Assembly: GCA_024644125.1 (NCBI GenBank)
Contig: JAHELQ010000350.1
Coordinates: 1-5,957 of the forward strand
Reading direction: 5' to 3'
Source of the DNA: Candidatus Aminicenantota bacterium
Lineage (GTDB): Bacteria; Acidobacteriota; Aminicenantia; UBA2199
DNA: 5,957 nt
Shown here piece after piece: positions 1 through 5,329 of the stretch. Position 1 is the first letter of the stretch, and each line of letters starts with the position of its first letter. The position numbers and the translations under genes are program-made. Under the pieces are notes generated by a model. The model saw only the letters and a program-made list of their open reading frames with translations, was not told the DNA's origin and did no database searches.

Positions 1-1553
1 TAATCGCCGCTCTTTCGTTTGCCCGGTTCCTTCGGCATCCGCTTCAGGCACACCGGCAAGCCCTGTCGCGCCGCCTCGAGTATGGCATCGAGGGCTTCCG
101 TATCCAGGAAGCGCACATCGATGTACAACGCCGAGACCACCGCGTCTCCACAGTGAAGCTTACCGCGCTTTACGAGCGCTTGTTCCATAAAATGGCGGTT
201 GATCCATAGCGGCGCATACCCGCGGATCTCCTCCGGGACCTTCACGTAGCGAAGCTCATACTCGCCCCACGACCATTTCATCTGCAATTCCTGGGGATAT
301 TCGCCCGCCGCCCAGGCGTCCTCCTGCGGCAGCCATATGGCCGTCCGCGAGTAATTCTTCCCCTTGCGCATCGCCCGCGACACCCGCGTCATATAGCGGT
401 TGAATTCCAGAAGCTCGGGCTCCAGAGCTCCTGTCCGGCCCACATGGACTGTTGCGTAAAAGTCCCAATCCTCATGTCCTTTGGGTTGATAAGGCGCCCC
501 ATGCCAGACGATCTGGTTTACCCCGTTGGCGAATAACGCATCCGCCACCAACTTTAGATCCGCAGTCTGTTCCCGCCGATGCCACGGATTGGGCCATCCA
601 TACAAACATGTGAACGTCTCTGAACTCACAACCGGAAGTCCGGCTAGCGTCGCCGCCGAGGCGACAATCCTCGAATACGCCGGTTCGTAGAGCATCGCTT
701 CCGTCTCCGGGACATCCACCGCCGCATAAGCGGTCAATAGATCGACAGGGGCTCCGGCGCATTGGGCCCGCGAAAAAGCCCCCAACCGGCGCGCCTCCGC
801 TGTGAAGGGCAAATAGAACTCGCGGATCACGAACTCCGACACCAACTTCATATAATCATACCGTTCGTCTACCCGGCCTTCAGCGTAAATGTCCGCCATG
901 AAGGGCCGGATATCATACCCATACCGCTGCGAGAACGCCTCGTCGAAGCCCCGCCTCCAGATCTTGCGCGTCTCCACCTCCCACGAGTCGCAAAACAGCC
1001 CCGACCGCCGCCCTTGAAGCGCCGGCTCCAGCCCCTTGCCCATCACCGCCGAATACCGCAAAAACGCATCCCTATCCAGGTGATCCACCACATTGCCGAT
1101 GACCGGATGCGTCCACGACAACCGCAGCGGTTGTTTGAAGTTCTCATCGCCGAACACCTTCGTTCTATCTCTATCATCCACAAATGTCCCGCCAAACGGC
1201 CAGAGGGTCCCAAACGTAAAATCCACCCCCAGACCGATTTGATCGCCGTACTGTTTGGCAAACGCAACTGCCGCCCGCCATTCCTTTCCCAACCACTCGA
1301 TTCTTTTTGCCTCGGGATCCCGTCCCACAGGATAGATGAACGCCACTTCGACGCCGCCGAATCCCTTCTGCTTCATCCAGTCCATCTGCAACCGGATGTC
1401 CGACTCGTCGAACATCCCTGCGAACCACCACCACCTCGTATAAGGCTCAGCCGAAGCGTAGAATCCCCGATCGCTGTCGTCATCGACGCCACCTGCCAGT
1501 ACGCCAATCACAACCATCCCAAACAACATCATCCAACACATCATCCGCTTCAT
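1..1553 (-). CDS. Secreted glycoside hydrolase, GH106 (alpha-L-rhamnosidase)-like, N-terminal 517 residues (partial)
   Basis: The frame is open from an ATG at 1553 through base 1 with no stop, so the C-terminal part lies outside the window. Residues 1-22 form a signal peptide: a basic MKR start, then a Met/Leu/Val/Ile core ending in VLAGG, pointing to export. Blocks that I recognise from GH106 follow in order: RWWW (40-43), GFGGVEV (64-70), CDSWE (188-192) followed by FSQRYGYDIRPF, YEPAYSRIVASAATLAG with SSETFT (310-315), GVNQIVWHG (344-352), and a segment around 380-410 resembling the family's 'p.l..Y..R.s..l..Gk' region. E192 and E312 are candidate catalytic acids. Family members are usually about 900-1100 residues, so roughly half is visible. 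The family hydrolyses alpha-L-rhamnosides of plant or bacterial polysaccharides; the actual substrate is inference. A GGAGGAG Shine-Dalgarno (1561-1567) sits 7 nt before the ATG, and a good promoter lies just upstream. It diverges from the propeller gene. Alternative: another TIM-barrel hydrolase of the same clan. Confidence 0.8.
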   Translation of the reverse strand, partial: MKRMMCWMMLFGMVVIGVLAGGVDDDSDRGFYASAEPYTRWWWFAGMFDESDIRLQMDWMKQKGFGGVEVAFIYPVGRDPEAKRIEWLGKEWRAAVAFAKQYGDQIGLGVDFTFGTLWPFGGTFVDDRDRTKVFGDENFKQPLRLSWTHPVIGNVVDHLDRDAFLRYSAVMGKGLEPALQGRRSGLFCDSWEVETRKIWRRGFDEAFSQRYGYDIRPFMADIYAEGRVDERYDYMKLVSEFVIREFYLPFTAEARRLGAFSRAQCAGAPVDLLTAYAAVDVPETEAMLYEPAYSRIVASAATLAGLPVVSSETFTCLYGWPNPWHRREQTADLKLVADALFANGVNQIVWHGAPYQPKGHEDWDFYATVHVGRTGALEPELLEFNRYMTRVSRAMRKGKNYSRTAIWLPQEDAWAAGEYPQELQMKWSWGEYELRYVKVPEEIRGYAPLWINRHFMEQALVKRGKLHCGDAVVSALYIDVRFLDTEALDAILEAARQGLPVCLKRMPKEPGKRKSGD

Positions 1554-1586
1554 CAATCAACTCCTCCCAAAAACTCCTAAACCTCA

Positions 1587-1616
1587 ACTATAAAACGCCC
1601 CAGCTCACAAAGTCAA
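1587..1616 (-). promoter_or_regulatory. Sigma70-like promoter of the glycoside hydrolase gene
   Basis: On the minus strand, TTGACT (1616-1611, 5 of 6 match to TTGACA) is followed after 18 nt by TATAGT (1592-1587, 5 of 6 match to TATAAT). The expected transcription start near 1580 gives a leader of about 27 nt holding the GGAGGAG ribosome site. Geometry and position both fit, so this is the best promoter in the window and suggests that the organism uses ordinary sigma70 sequences. Confidence 0.65.
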
Positions 1617-2171
1617 GAGTTATCGTGTTAAATTAGTGGAATAATGAGGGTGATTGTATTACTTTTGGAGTGAAATAGGGGAATGAAATACTTAATCAAT
1701 AAGGGTGAAAAATATAAGGACGGGTTTTTATCGGTCCCTTTCTAAATGTGTGCTAGCTAATAAGAAATATAAATCCTGAATTGAAGATATAAATCTAGCT
1801 GACGCAATAGAATATTTTCCATTGGGGTGAAGGACTGACTACCTAAATTTAGTCAAAAAAAGGGGGAAAAGATGGGGTCTTTTGGTCCTACATCTTGAGG
1901 TTGAACTCGAGGCTTAAGAAATGAGCGAAAGCGCGCCTGTCCCAATTTTTTTGTTTCGAGAGAAACAATATGATCCGATCGGATTGCGTGGAGGTGGAGT
2001 CTGTTTCTCCGTAGGGGGCGCTTCCGCGAAGGTAATTGTCGTTGTTGGTATCTTCCCATTTTATGCAAATGGAACACCGATGTGATTCATCGGGAATAGG
2101 GGATAAGCAGAGGTGCCTACTATTCACTCGCTCAAATTCCACGTAGGTGCGGTTTCTGTTTTGAGATTGTT
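1617..2171. other. Intergenic stretch without a supported gene
   Basis: About 550 bp between the hydrolase promoter and the gene remnant. The left part (to about 1860) is AT-rich with stops in all frames. The right part is more balanced and has short open frames on both strands (for example minus 2142-1888 from a GTG, and plus 1921-2082). None of these has a Shine-Dalgarno site or a recognisable protein. Small symmetrical elements are present: TGACTA/TAGTCA at 1836-1855 with an 8-nt loop, TTGTTTC/GAAACAA at 1951-1968 with a GAGA loop, a perfect 12-bp palindrome ATCCGATCGGAT at 1973-1984, and CCGATG/CATCGG at 2077-2093. None is followed by a T-run in either direction, so none looks like an intrinsic terminator. 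The region may contain decayed coding DNA, but I cannot identify any. Confidence 0.5.
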
Positions 2172-2315
2172 CTATTGGTCGTCCAGGTCGAAGAGGTCGT
2201 GGGACATGCGGTGAACACGGATCACGTCGCTGATCAACAATGTTCCGCGCACGTCGATGCCGCCGTCGCCGTTTATCTTTACATCGGAATACAGCCGGGC
2301 GGGAGTGTTGAAAGT
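2172..2315 (-). pseudogene. C-terminal remnant of an unidentified protein
   Basis: Read leftward, 47 codons end in a TAG at 2174-2172 and have an in-frame TAA immediately upstream (2318-2316), with no usable start codon or ribosome site. The composition is protein-like: the peptide begins TFNTPARLYSDVKINGDGG, continues with a 'IDVRGTLLISDVIRVHR' stretch and ends in an acidic tail FDLDDQ. GC is higher than in the flanking DNA. The 'NGDG.ID' run weakly recalls Ca-binding or dockerin loops, and the overall style recalls C-termini of surface or tail-fibre-like beta proteins, but neither assignment is secure. The abrupt switch to AT-rich DNA at about 2315 coincides with the promoter candidate of the propeller gene, which suggests the 5' part was deleted. 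It could also be a chance open frame. Confidence 0.4.
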
Positions 2316-2336
2316 TTATAAGGATTAGGGTATGCT
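2308..2336 (+). promoter_or_regulatory. Candidate promoter of the beta-propeller gene
   Basis: TTGAAA (2308-2313, 5 of 6) and TATGCT (2331-2336, 4 of 6) are separated by 17 nt, predicting a start near 2343 and a leader of about 50 nt before the GTG at 2395. A second -10-like TATAAG lies at 2317-2322. The match is moderate and the region is AT-rich, so chance matches are possible. Confidence 0.35.
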
Positions 2337-2383
2337 ATAGAACTGATGTTTTGAAGATGATGATGATAAAATATGGGAACTGG

Positions 2384-2390
2384 AAGGAGG
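2384..2390 (+). promoter_or_regulatory. Shine-Dalgarno site that fixes the GTG start
   Basis: AAGGAGG is followed by only four bases (AATC) and then GTG at 2395. The next in-frame ATG at 2407 would be 16 nt away and would remove the basic N-terminus of the signal peptide, so the GTG is preferred. Confidence 0.75.
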
Positions 2391-2394
2391 AATC

Positions 2395-3423
2395 GTGAAG
2401 AGAGTGATGATTTTGATGTTGATGGTGGCGATGGCGGCTTCGCTGTTGGCGGGGGTGGAGATTATGGAGGTTGGGCGGCTGACGTTTGAGACGGAGGTTG
2501 TTTTTTATCCGCTCGAAGGCGGCATCGTGGCCACCCGGCCGGAGGGCCAGGTTTATAAATTCTGGATTTATCAAGGTCTTCAATTGCAACGGGAGTTCGA
2601 ACTCAGGAAGGGTGAAGGGCCCGGCGAAGTCAAAATCGTCAAGGGGATCATTGAAGAGGGCGATAAGATATACGTTTGGGATGGCGGACTGCGGCGCCTC
2701 AATGTATTCGACCGCGACTGGAAATTCATCCGGTTCACATCCATGCCAAAAATGGGAAGCGCATTGTTTATCGGTCGCTTCAAAGGCGTCAATGTGTTTA
2801 AGTGGGGCGAATTCGACTCGAAGAACGGCGACCGTTTCATCGTCGATTGCGCGGGTATCGTTGATGGCGACAATCGGGTCGCGGCTGCCAAAACCGAAGG
2901 CAAATGGGCTGTTCAGAATAAGTTGAACAACGATCGCTCCTTCCTGGTGAGCGAATTCTCCGACGGCCGCTTCTACACCGCCTCAAACACCGAGTACAAA
3001 ATCTCCGTATCGACTACCGACGGTTCCTCGCTCGCTCCGGCGGGCCTACTGGAAAAGAAAAGCGAAAAGACTTCCTGGAGCGGCGCGCACCAGAAATTGG
3101 CAATCAAATTGTTGCCCACTACCTTCAAGGCCCTGAATCCAGCCTATGTGCCACCGTTGTTCGAAATTGTCTCCTCCGGCGATACAGTGGCCGTTGTCAC
3201 CAATGAATCGGTTCTGCGGCACAAGACTGCCATCGACGTCTGGGAAAAAGGCGCCTTCGTAGGCAAGGTCGAGATCCCGATCATCTTTACGCAGAGATTC
3301 CTCTTCCCCTCCGCCATGCATCTCCCATCGGGAATCTACTTGCGAGGCGACACTCTGTGGACTCTTCACTTTGACGAAGACGACGATGAATACAACATCG
3401 TCCAGTGGAAGATCAAAATCTGA
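2395..3423 (+). CDS. Secreted six-bladed beta-propeller (NHL/6-bladed type) protein
   Basis: A 342-residue protein starting at GTG. Residues 1-20 are a signal peptide: MKR, a long Met/Leu/Val/Ala core, then SLLAG; there is no lipobox cysteine, so a soluble exported protein is expected. The segment KGEGPGE (72-78), followed by 'gIIEEGDKIYVWDGGLRRLNVFDRDWKFIR', is the hallmark pattern of the 'six-bladed beta-propeller' proteins common in Bacteroidota and several candidate phyla: a glycine-rich GEGPGE turn, then 'd.iyv.D....i.vfd..w.f'. The C-terminus has an acidic patch (FDEDDDEYN) before the closing strand VQWKIKI. Family members have no established enzymatic role; binding or scaffold functions are assumed. 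It is flanked by its own promoter candidate and a terminator, so it is probably monocistronic. The first 38 or so codons are strongly G-ending (GTG, GCG, GGG, ACG), whereas the body prefers C-ending codons. Confidence 0.75.
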   Translation: MKRVMILMLMVAMAASLLAGVEIMEVGRLTFETEVVFYPLEGGIVATRPEGQVYKFWIYQGLQLQREFELRKGEGPGEVKIVKGIIEEGDKIYVWDGGLRRLNVFDRDWKFIRFTSMPKMGSALFIGRFKGVNVFKWGEFDSKNGDRFIVDCAGIVDGDNRVAAAKTEGKWAVQNKLNNDRSFLVSEFSDGRFYTASNTEYKISVSTTDGSSLAPAGLLEKKSEKTSWSGAHQKLAIKLLPTTFKALNPAYVPPLFEIVSSGDTVAVVTNESVLRHKTAIDVWEKGAFVGKVEIPIIFTQRFLFPSAMHLPSGIYLRGDTLWTLHFDEDDDEYNIVQWKIKI

Positions 3424-3432
3424 AAACATTGG

Positions 3433-3464
3433 GCGCTGGTAAAGACTTTTTGCAGCGTTTTTTT
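3433..3464 (+). terminator. Rho-independent terminator of the propeller gene
   Basis: GCGCTG (3433-3438) pairs with CAGCGT (3453-3458, one G-U pair), and an inner AAA/TTT pairing shortens the loop. A run of seven T (3458-3464) follows directly. It starts 10 nt after the TGA. It separates the propeller gene from the peptide operon. Confidence 0.7.
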
Positions 3465-3588
3465 GTCAAATAATCCAATTCGCGGATTCTATTTGCGAAA
3501 ATCTATCACATTGCACAGAAAATAAAAAAAAATTAAAATTTTTAACACGAATATAAGATCAAATTCAGCAATGTTAATTTTTAGGCTC

Positions 3589-3618
3589 TTTAAATCCACA
3601 TTCCGGTTATGGTATAAC
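3589..3618 (+). promoter_or_regulatory. Candidate promoter of the RiPP operon
   Basis: TTTAAA (3589-3594, 4 of 6) and TATAAC (3613-3618, 5 of 6) are 18 nt apart, the same spacing as at the hydrolase promoter. Transcription would start near 3625, leaving a leader of about 125 nt that contains the dyad and the tandem repeat. An alternative pair further upstream is TTGCAC (3511-3516) with TAAAAT (3534-3539), spacing 17, set in a long A/T tract (3519-3545). I cannot choose firmly between them. Confidence 0.3.
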
Positions 3619-3646
3619 TCTGTTGAGCGAGATTGATAAAAAGCTC

Positions 3647-3677
3647 TGGTAGTAACCGTTTTGACGTGATACTACCA
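3647..3677 (+). promoter_or_regulatory. 8-bp dyad / leader hairpin upstream of the precursor gene
   Basis: TGGTAGTA (3647-3654) is repeated inverted as TACTACCA (3670-3677), around a 15-nt centre that itself contains CGT/ACG (3657-3659 and 3664-3666). As DNA it could be an operator for a dimeric regulator; as RNA it would form a two-step hairpin in the 5' leader. No T-run follows, so it is not an intrinsic terminator. Confidence 0.45.
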
Positions 3678-3694
3678 TCTAAAGAATGAAAGTC

Positions 3695-3726
3695 GTTGTA
3701 AAGGAACATTGTTGTAAAGGAACGAT
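3695..3726 (+). repeat. Tandem 16-bp direct repeat in the precursor leader
   Basis: GTTGTAAAGGAAC occurs at 3695-3707 and identically at 3711-3723, each followed by three bases (ATT, GAT), giving a 16-bp period. The second copy ends 15 nt before the AGGAGG of the precursor gene. Each copy contains an AAAGGA, Shine-Dalgarno-like core but no start codon at a useful distance. The spacing is not a whole number of 10.5-bp turns, so the role (protein site, standby ribosome site, or none) is open. Confidence 0.6.
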
Positions 3727-3749
3727 AAAACAATTATTAGGAGGATATA

Positions 3750-3902
3750 ATGTTAAAAGAACTCAGAATTGAAGAAATCAGAGACATCAGAGGCGGCAAA
3801 GGATCTTCCGACCTCACAGCCGATGACGATTGCAATTGCAATTGCGGCACTGTGGCAAAATCACAGGCTTCCGATATGGCAACATTCGCCGATAACGGCT
3901 AA
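3750..3902 (+). CDS. RiPP precursor peptide, double-glycine leader, CNCNC core
   Basis: A 50-codon gene with an excellent AGGAGG site (3739-3744) 5 nt before the ATG. Residues 5-16 read LRIEEIRDIRGG, matching the double-glycine leader consensus LSxxELxxIxGG at L(-12), E(-8), hydrophobic (-7), I(-4) and GG(-2,-1). Such leaders are cut after GG by the C39 peptidase of a bacteriocin-type ABC exporter. The remaining 34 residues start KGSSDLTADDD, then CNCNC (Cys28, 30, 32), then a Ser/Thr/Ala/Asp-rich tail ending ATFADNG. Directly followed by a radical SAM/SPASM maturase, it is almost certainly the substrate. It resembles the 'GG-Bacteroidales' family of natural product precursors, whose cores also begin with Cys-x-Cys and have Ser/Asp/Asn-rich tails (my recollection, not a search). 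The modification is unknown: thioether links from the three Cys to tail residues are one possibility. It is too short for many gene callers. Confidence 0.85.
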   Translation: MLKELRIEEIRDIRGGKGSSDLTADDDCNCNCGTVAKSQASDMATFADNG

Positions 3903-3913
3903 TATTGTAGATC

Positions 3914-3939
3914 AGGGTAGCCGGGATTCCGGCTACCCT
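3914..3939 (+). promoter_or_regulatory. Strong intercistronic hairpin between precursor and maturase
   Basis: A perfect 11-bp stem, AGGGTAGCCGG (3914-3924) against CCGGCTACCCT (3929-3939), with a 4-nt GATT loop, begins 11 nt after the precursor stop and ends 15 nt before the maturase Shine-Dalgarno. It is followed by TCGACTACG, not a T-run, so a simple terminator is unlikely. It would protect the 3' end of the precursor message from exonucleases or attenuate read-through, giving more precursor than enzyme, as is usual for RiPP operons. Confidence 0.7.
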
Positions 3940-3962
3940 TCGACTACGAAAACGAGGAAATC

Positions 3963-5291
3963 ATGGACGTTATTAAATTTGAAACTAAACTAAAAGGCAG
4001 AACACACGAAATATGCTTCGATCCCTTTGTCAATCAGGTATATCCTGCAAGCTACGAAGGACACTTCAAAAATATCAGGGGAAATTCCCATTATACCTCG
4101 CAAACAGGCATCGATAAATTCCCCAAATCCGAAGGCGAAGCCATAGATTATATCGCCCGGCACAATAGCCGGTTGAAGTTGGAATTGACCCAGAATTGCA
4201 ATCTCCGCTGCAAATATTGTTTTTACAATCCTGAAGTCTACCCCACACGGGCCCATACCAACAAATCGATGTCTCCTGAAATTTTGACCAGAGCGGTTGA
4301 TTACTACCAGAAGTTGAAATCCTCTCCAACGGCTCGCAACCAATTCAATATCAGTTTTTATGGCGGCGAACCCAGTCTCGAACCGGGCCTCGTTTACCAG
4401 GCGGTAAAGGAAACCAGGGAGAAAATGAAGGATTGTCATGTGGGATATTACTTCACCTCCAACGGCACTTTTTACCGGAACGATGAATTGATCGATTTTT
4501 TGATACGCAATAATTTTCTCATTCAGTTCTCCATCGACGGGATTCAAGAAGAGCACGATCGATTCAGGGTGGATCGCAAGGGGCAGGGGTGTTATTCAGA
4601 TGTAATCAAGCTATTGAACAAAATGAAAAACTACCCCCGCGTGAAGGTGTTGATCACCATGCATCCCGATCACGATTGGCAGCGGTTGGATGAGCTTTAT
4701 GCCGTCATCGGGGAACTCAACTCCGACTGGCAGATCAATCTCTCCATCGTGGAGGTCAACGTCATTTCTAACGAGGACATGAAAATTGATCTCAAAGAGC
4801 GACTCCAGGCCAAACTCTTACATTTTAGAGAGAAAATCATCGGTAAATTGGAGCGGGACATGCCCCTCTCTCCAGTGGAAGAAAACTACTTGAAATCGTT
4901 ATTCACCGATTATTCCTTCAATTTTACCAACCATTGGAAAAAAAGCAGGTTTGTCAAAACGTGCTTTCCCGGCGCCGAGATATTGTTCGTAGACGTGGAG
5001 GGGAATTTCCATATGTGCGAAAAAATCCCCACCTCCATGGTCATCGGCGATATTCACAATGGATTGAATCCCAGGGCGATTTTCGAACTCTGGAATGAAA
5101 TCCACCACATCAGCCGGGATCTCGAGTGCCATGACTGCCCCTACCAGAATTTATGCAATTTCTGTTTCTCGAAGTTGCAGGGCGGCTGCGACAGGAAAAG
5201 CAGCTTCGCTTGCGATGAACACAGAAAACAATCCATGCAGAGGGTCCTGGAATTTATTTGCCGGGTAAAGATGCTGGGCGGCTTGAGATGA
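3963..5291 (+). CDS. Radical SAM/SPASM peptide maturase
   Basis: A 442-residue enzyme with GAGG (3954-3957) 5 nt before its ATG. The radical SAM cluster motif is C79-NLR-C83-KY-C86 (CX3CX2C), preceded by the typical strand LKLELTQN. Further SAM-fold landmarks are SFYGGEP (131-137), TSNGT (165-169) and FSIDG (189-193) followed by HDRFR. The C-terminal SPASM domain has C334-X12-G347-X4-C352, a GDI turn at 362-364, then C389-X2-C392-X5-C398-X2-C401, with C409 and C417 after it, enough to bind auxiliary iron-sulfur clusters. Members reduce SAM to a 5'-deoxyadenosyl radical and abstract hydrogen from a precursor peptide, often making thioether or carbon-carbon links. The N-terminal 70 residues are family-specific and could hold leader recognition. 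It lies 60 bp after the precursor gene and 38 bp before the partner gene, so it is one operon. The sequence looks closest to Bacteroidales-type GG peptide maturases; the bond it makes cannot be read from the sequence. Confidence 0.9.
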   Translation: MDVIKFETKLKGRTHEICFDPFVNQVYPASYEGHFKNIRGNSHYTSQTGIDKFPKSEGEAIDYIARHNSRLKLELTQNCNLRCKYCFYNPEVYPTRAHTNKSMSPEILTRAVDYYQKLKSSPTARNQFNISFYGGEPSLEPGLVYQAVKETREKMKDCHVGYYFTSNGTFYRNDELIDFLIRNNFLIQFSIDGIQEEHDRFRVDRKGQGCYSDVIKLLNKMKNYPRVKVLITMHPDHDWQRLDELYAVIGELNSDWQINLSIVEVNVISNEDMKIDLKERLQAKLLHFREKIIGKLERDMPLSPVEENYLKSLFTDYSFNFTNHWKKSRFVKTCFPGAEILFVDVEGNFHMCEKIPTSMVIGDIHNGLNPRAIFELWNEIHHISRDLECHDCPYQNLCNFCFSKLQGGCDRKSSFACDEHRKQSMQRVLEFICRVKMLGGLR

Positions 5292-5329
5292 CGGTATGCG
5301 CGCTCATATGACAACAACAGGATGATAAC

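Noticed and set aside
762..1580. 272-codon plus-strand open frame
   Set aside because: It lies antisense to the hydrolase, is rich in Pro/His/Arg as expected for an antisense frame, has no ribosome site, and the minus-strand frame shows clear GH106 blocks, a signal peptide and a promoter.
1836..1862. Inverted repeat TGACTA/TAGTCA followed by an A-run
   Set aside because: The homopolymer is A after the stem on the plus strand and T before it on the minus strand, so it cannot serve as an intrinsic terminator; it is likely chance in AT-rich DNA.
1951..1968. Inverted repeat TTGTTTC/GAAACAA as a terminator
   Set aside because: The T-run precedes the stem on the plus strand, and on the minus strand the stem is followed by A, so it does not fit an intrinsic terminator in either direction; no gene ends beside it.
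1921..2082. 53-codon plus-strand ATG frame
   Set aside because: No ribosome site or promoter, and its sequence looks unremarkable; it overlaps opposing open frames of equal quality.
1888..2142. 84-codon minus-strand open frame (GTG start)
   Set aside because: No Shine-Dalgarno site, overlaps another open frame on the same strand, and no recognisable motif. It might be decayed coding DNA but cannot be supported.
2486..2926. 146-codon open frame inside the propeller gene in another frame
   Set aside because: It is a shadow of the 342-aa gene, which has the signal peptide, a strong ribosome site and the family motif.
3686..3772. 28-codon upstream ORF (ATG at 3686) overlapping the start of the precursor gene in another frame
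   Set aside because: No Shine-Dalgarno site before the ATG. It spans the tandem repeat and includes a CC and a GG pair, but the GG comes from the AGGAGG of the real gene. A regulatory uORF is possible but unsupported.
3990..4556. 188-codon minus-strand open frame
   Set aside because: It is antisense to the radical SAM core, including the cluster and GGEP motifs; no start signal and no recognisable domain.
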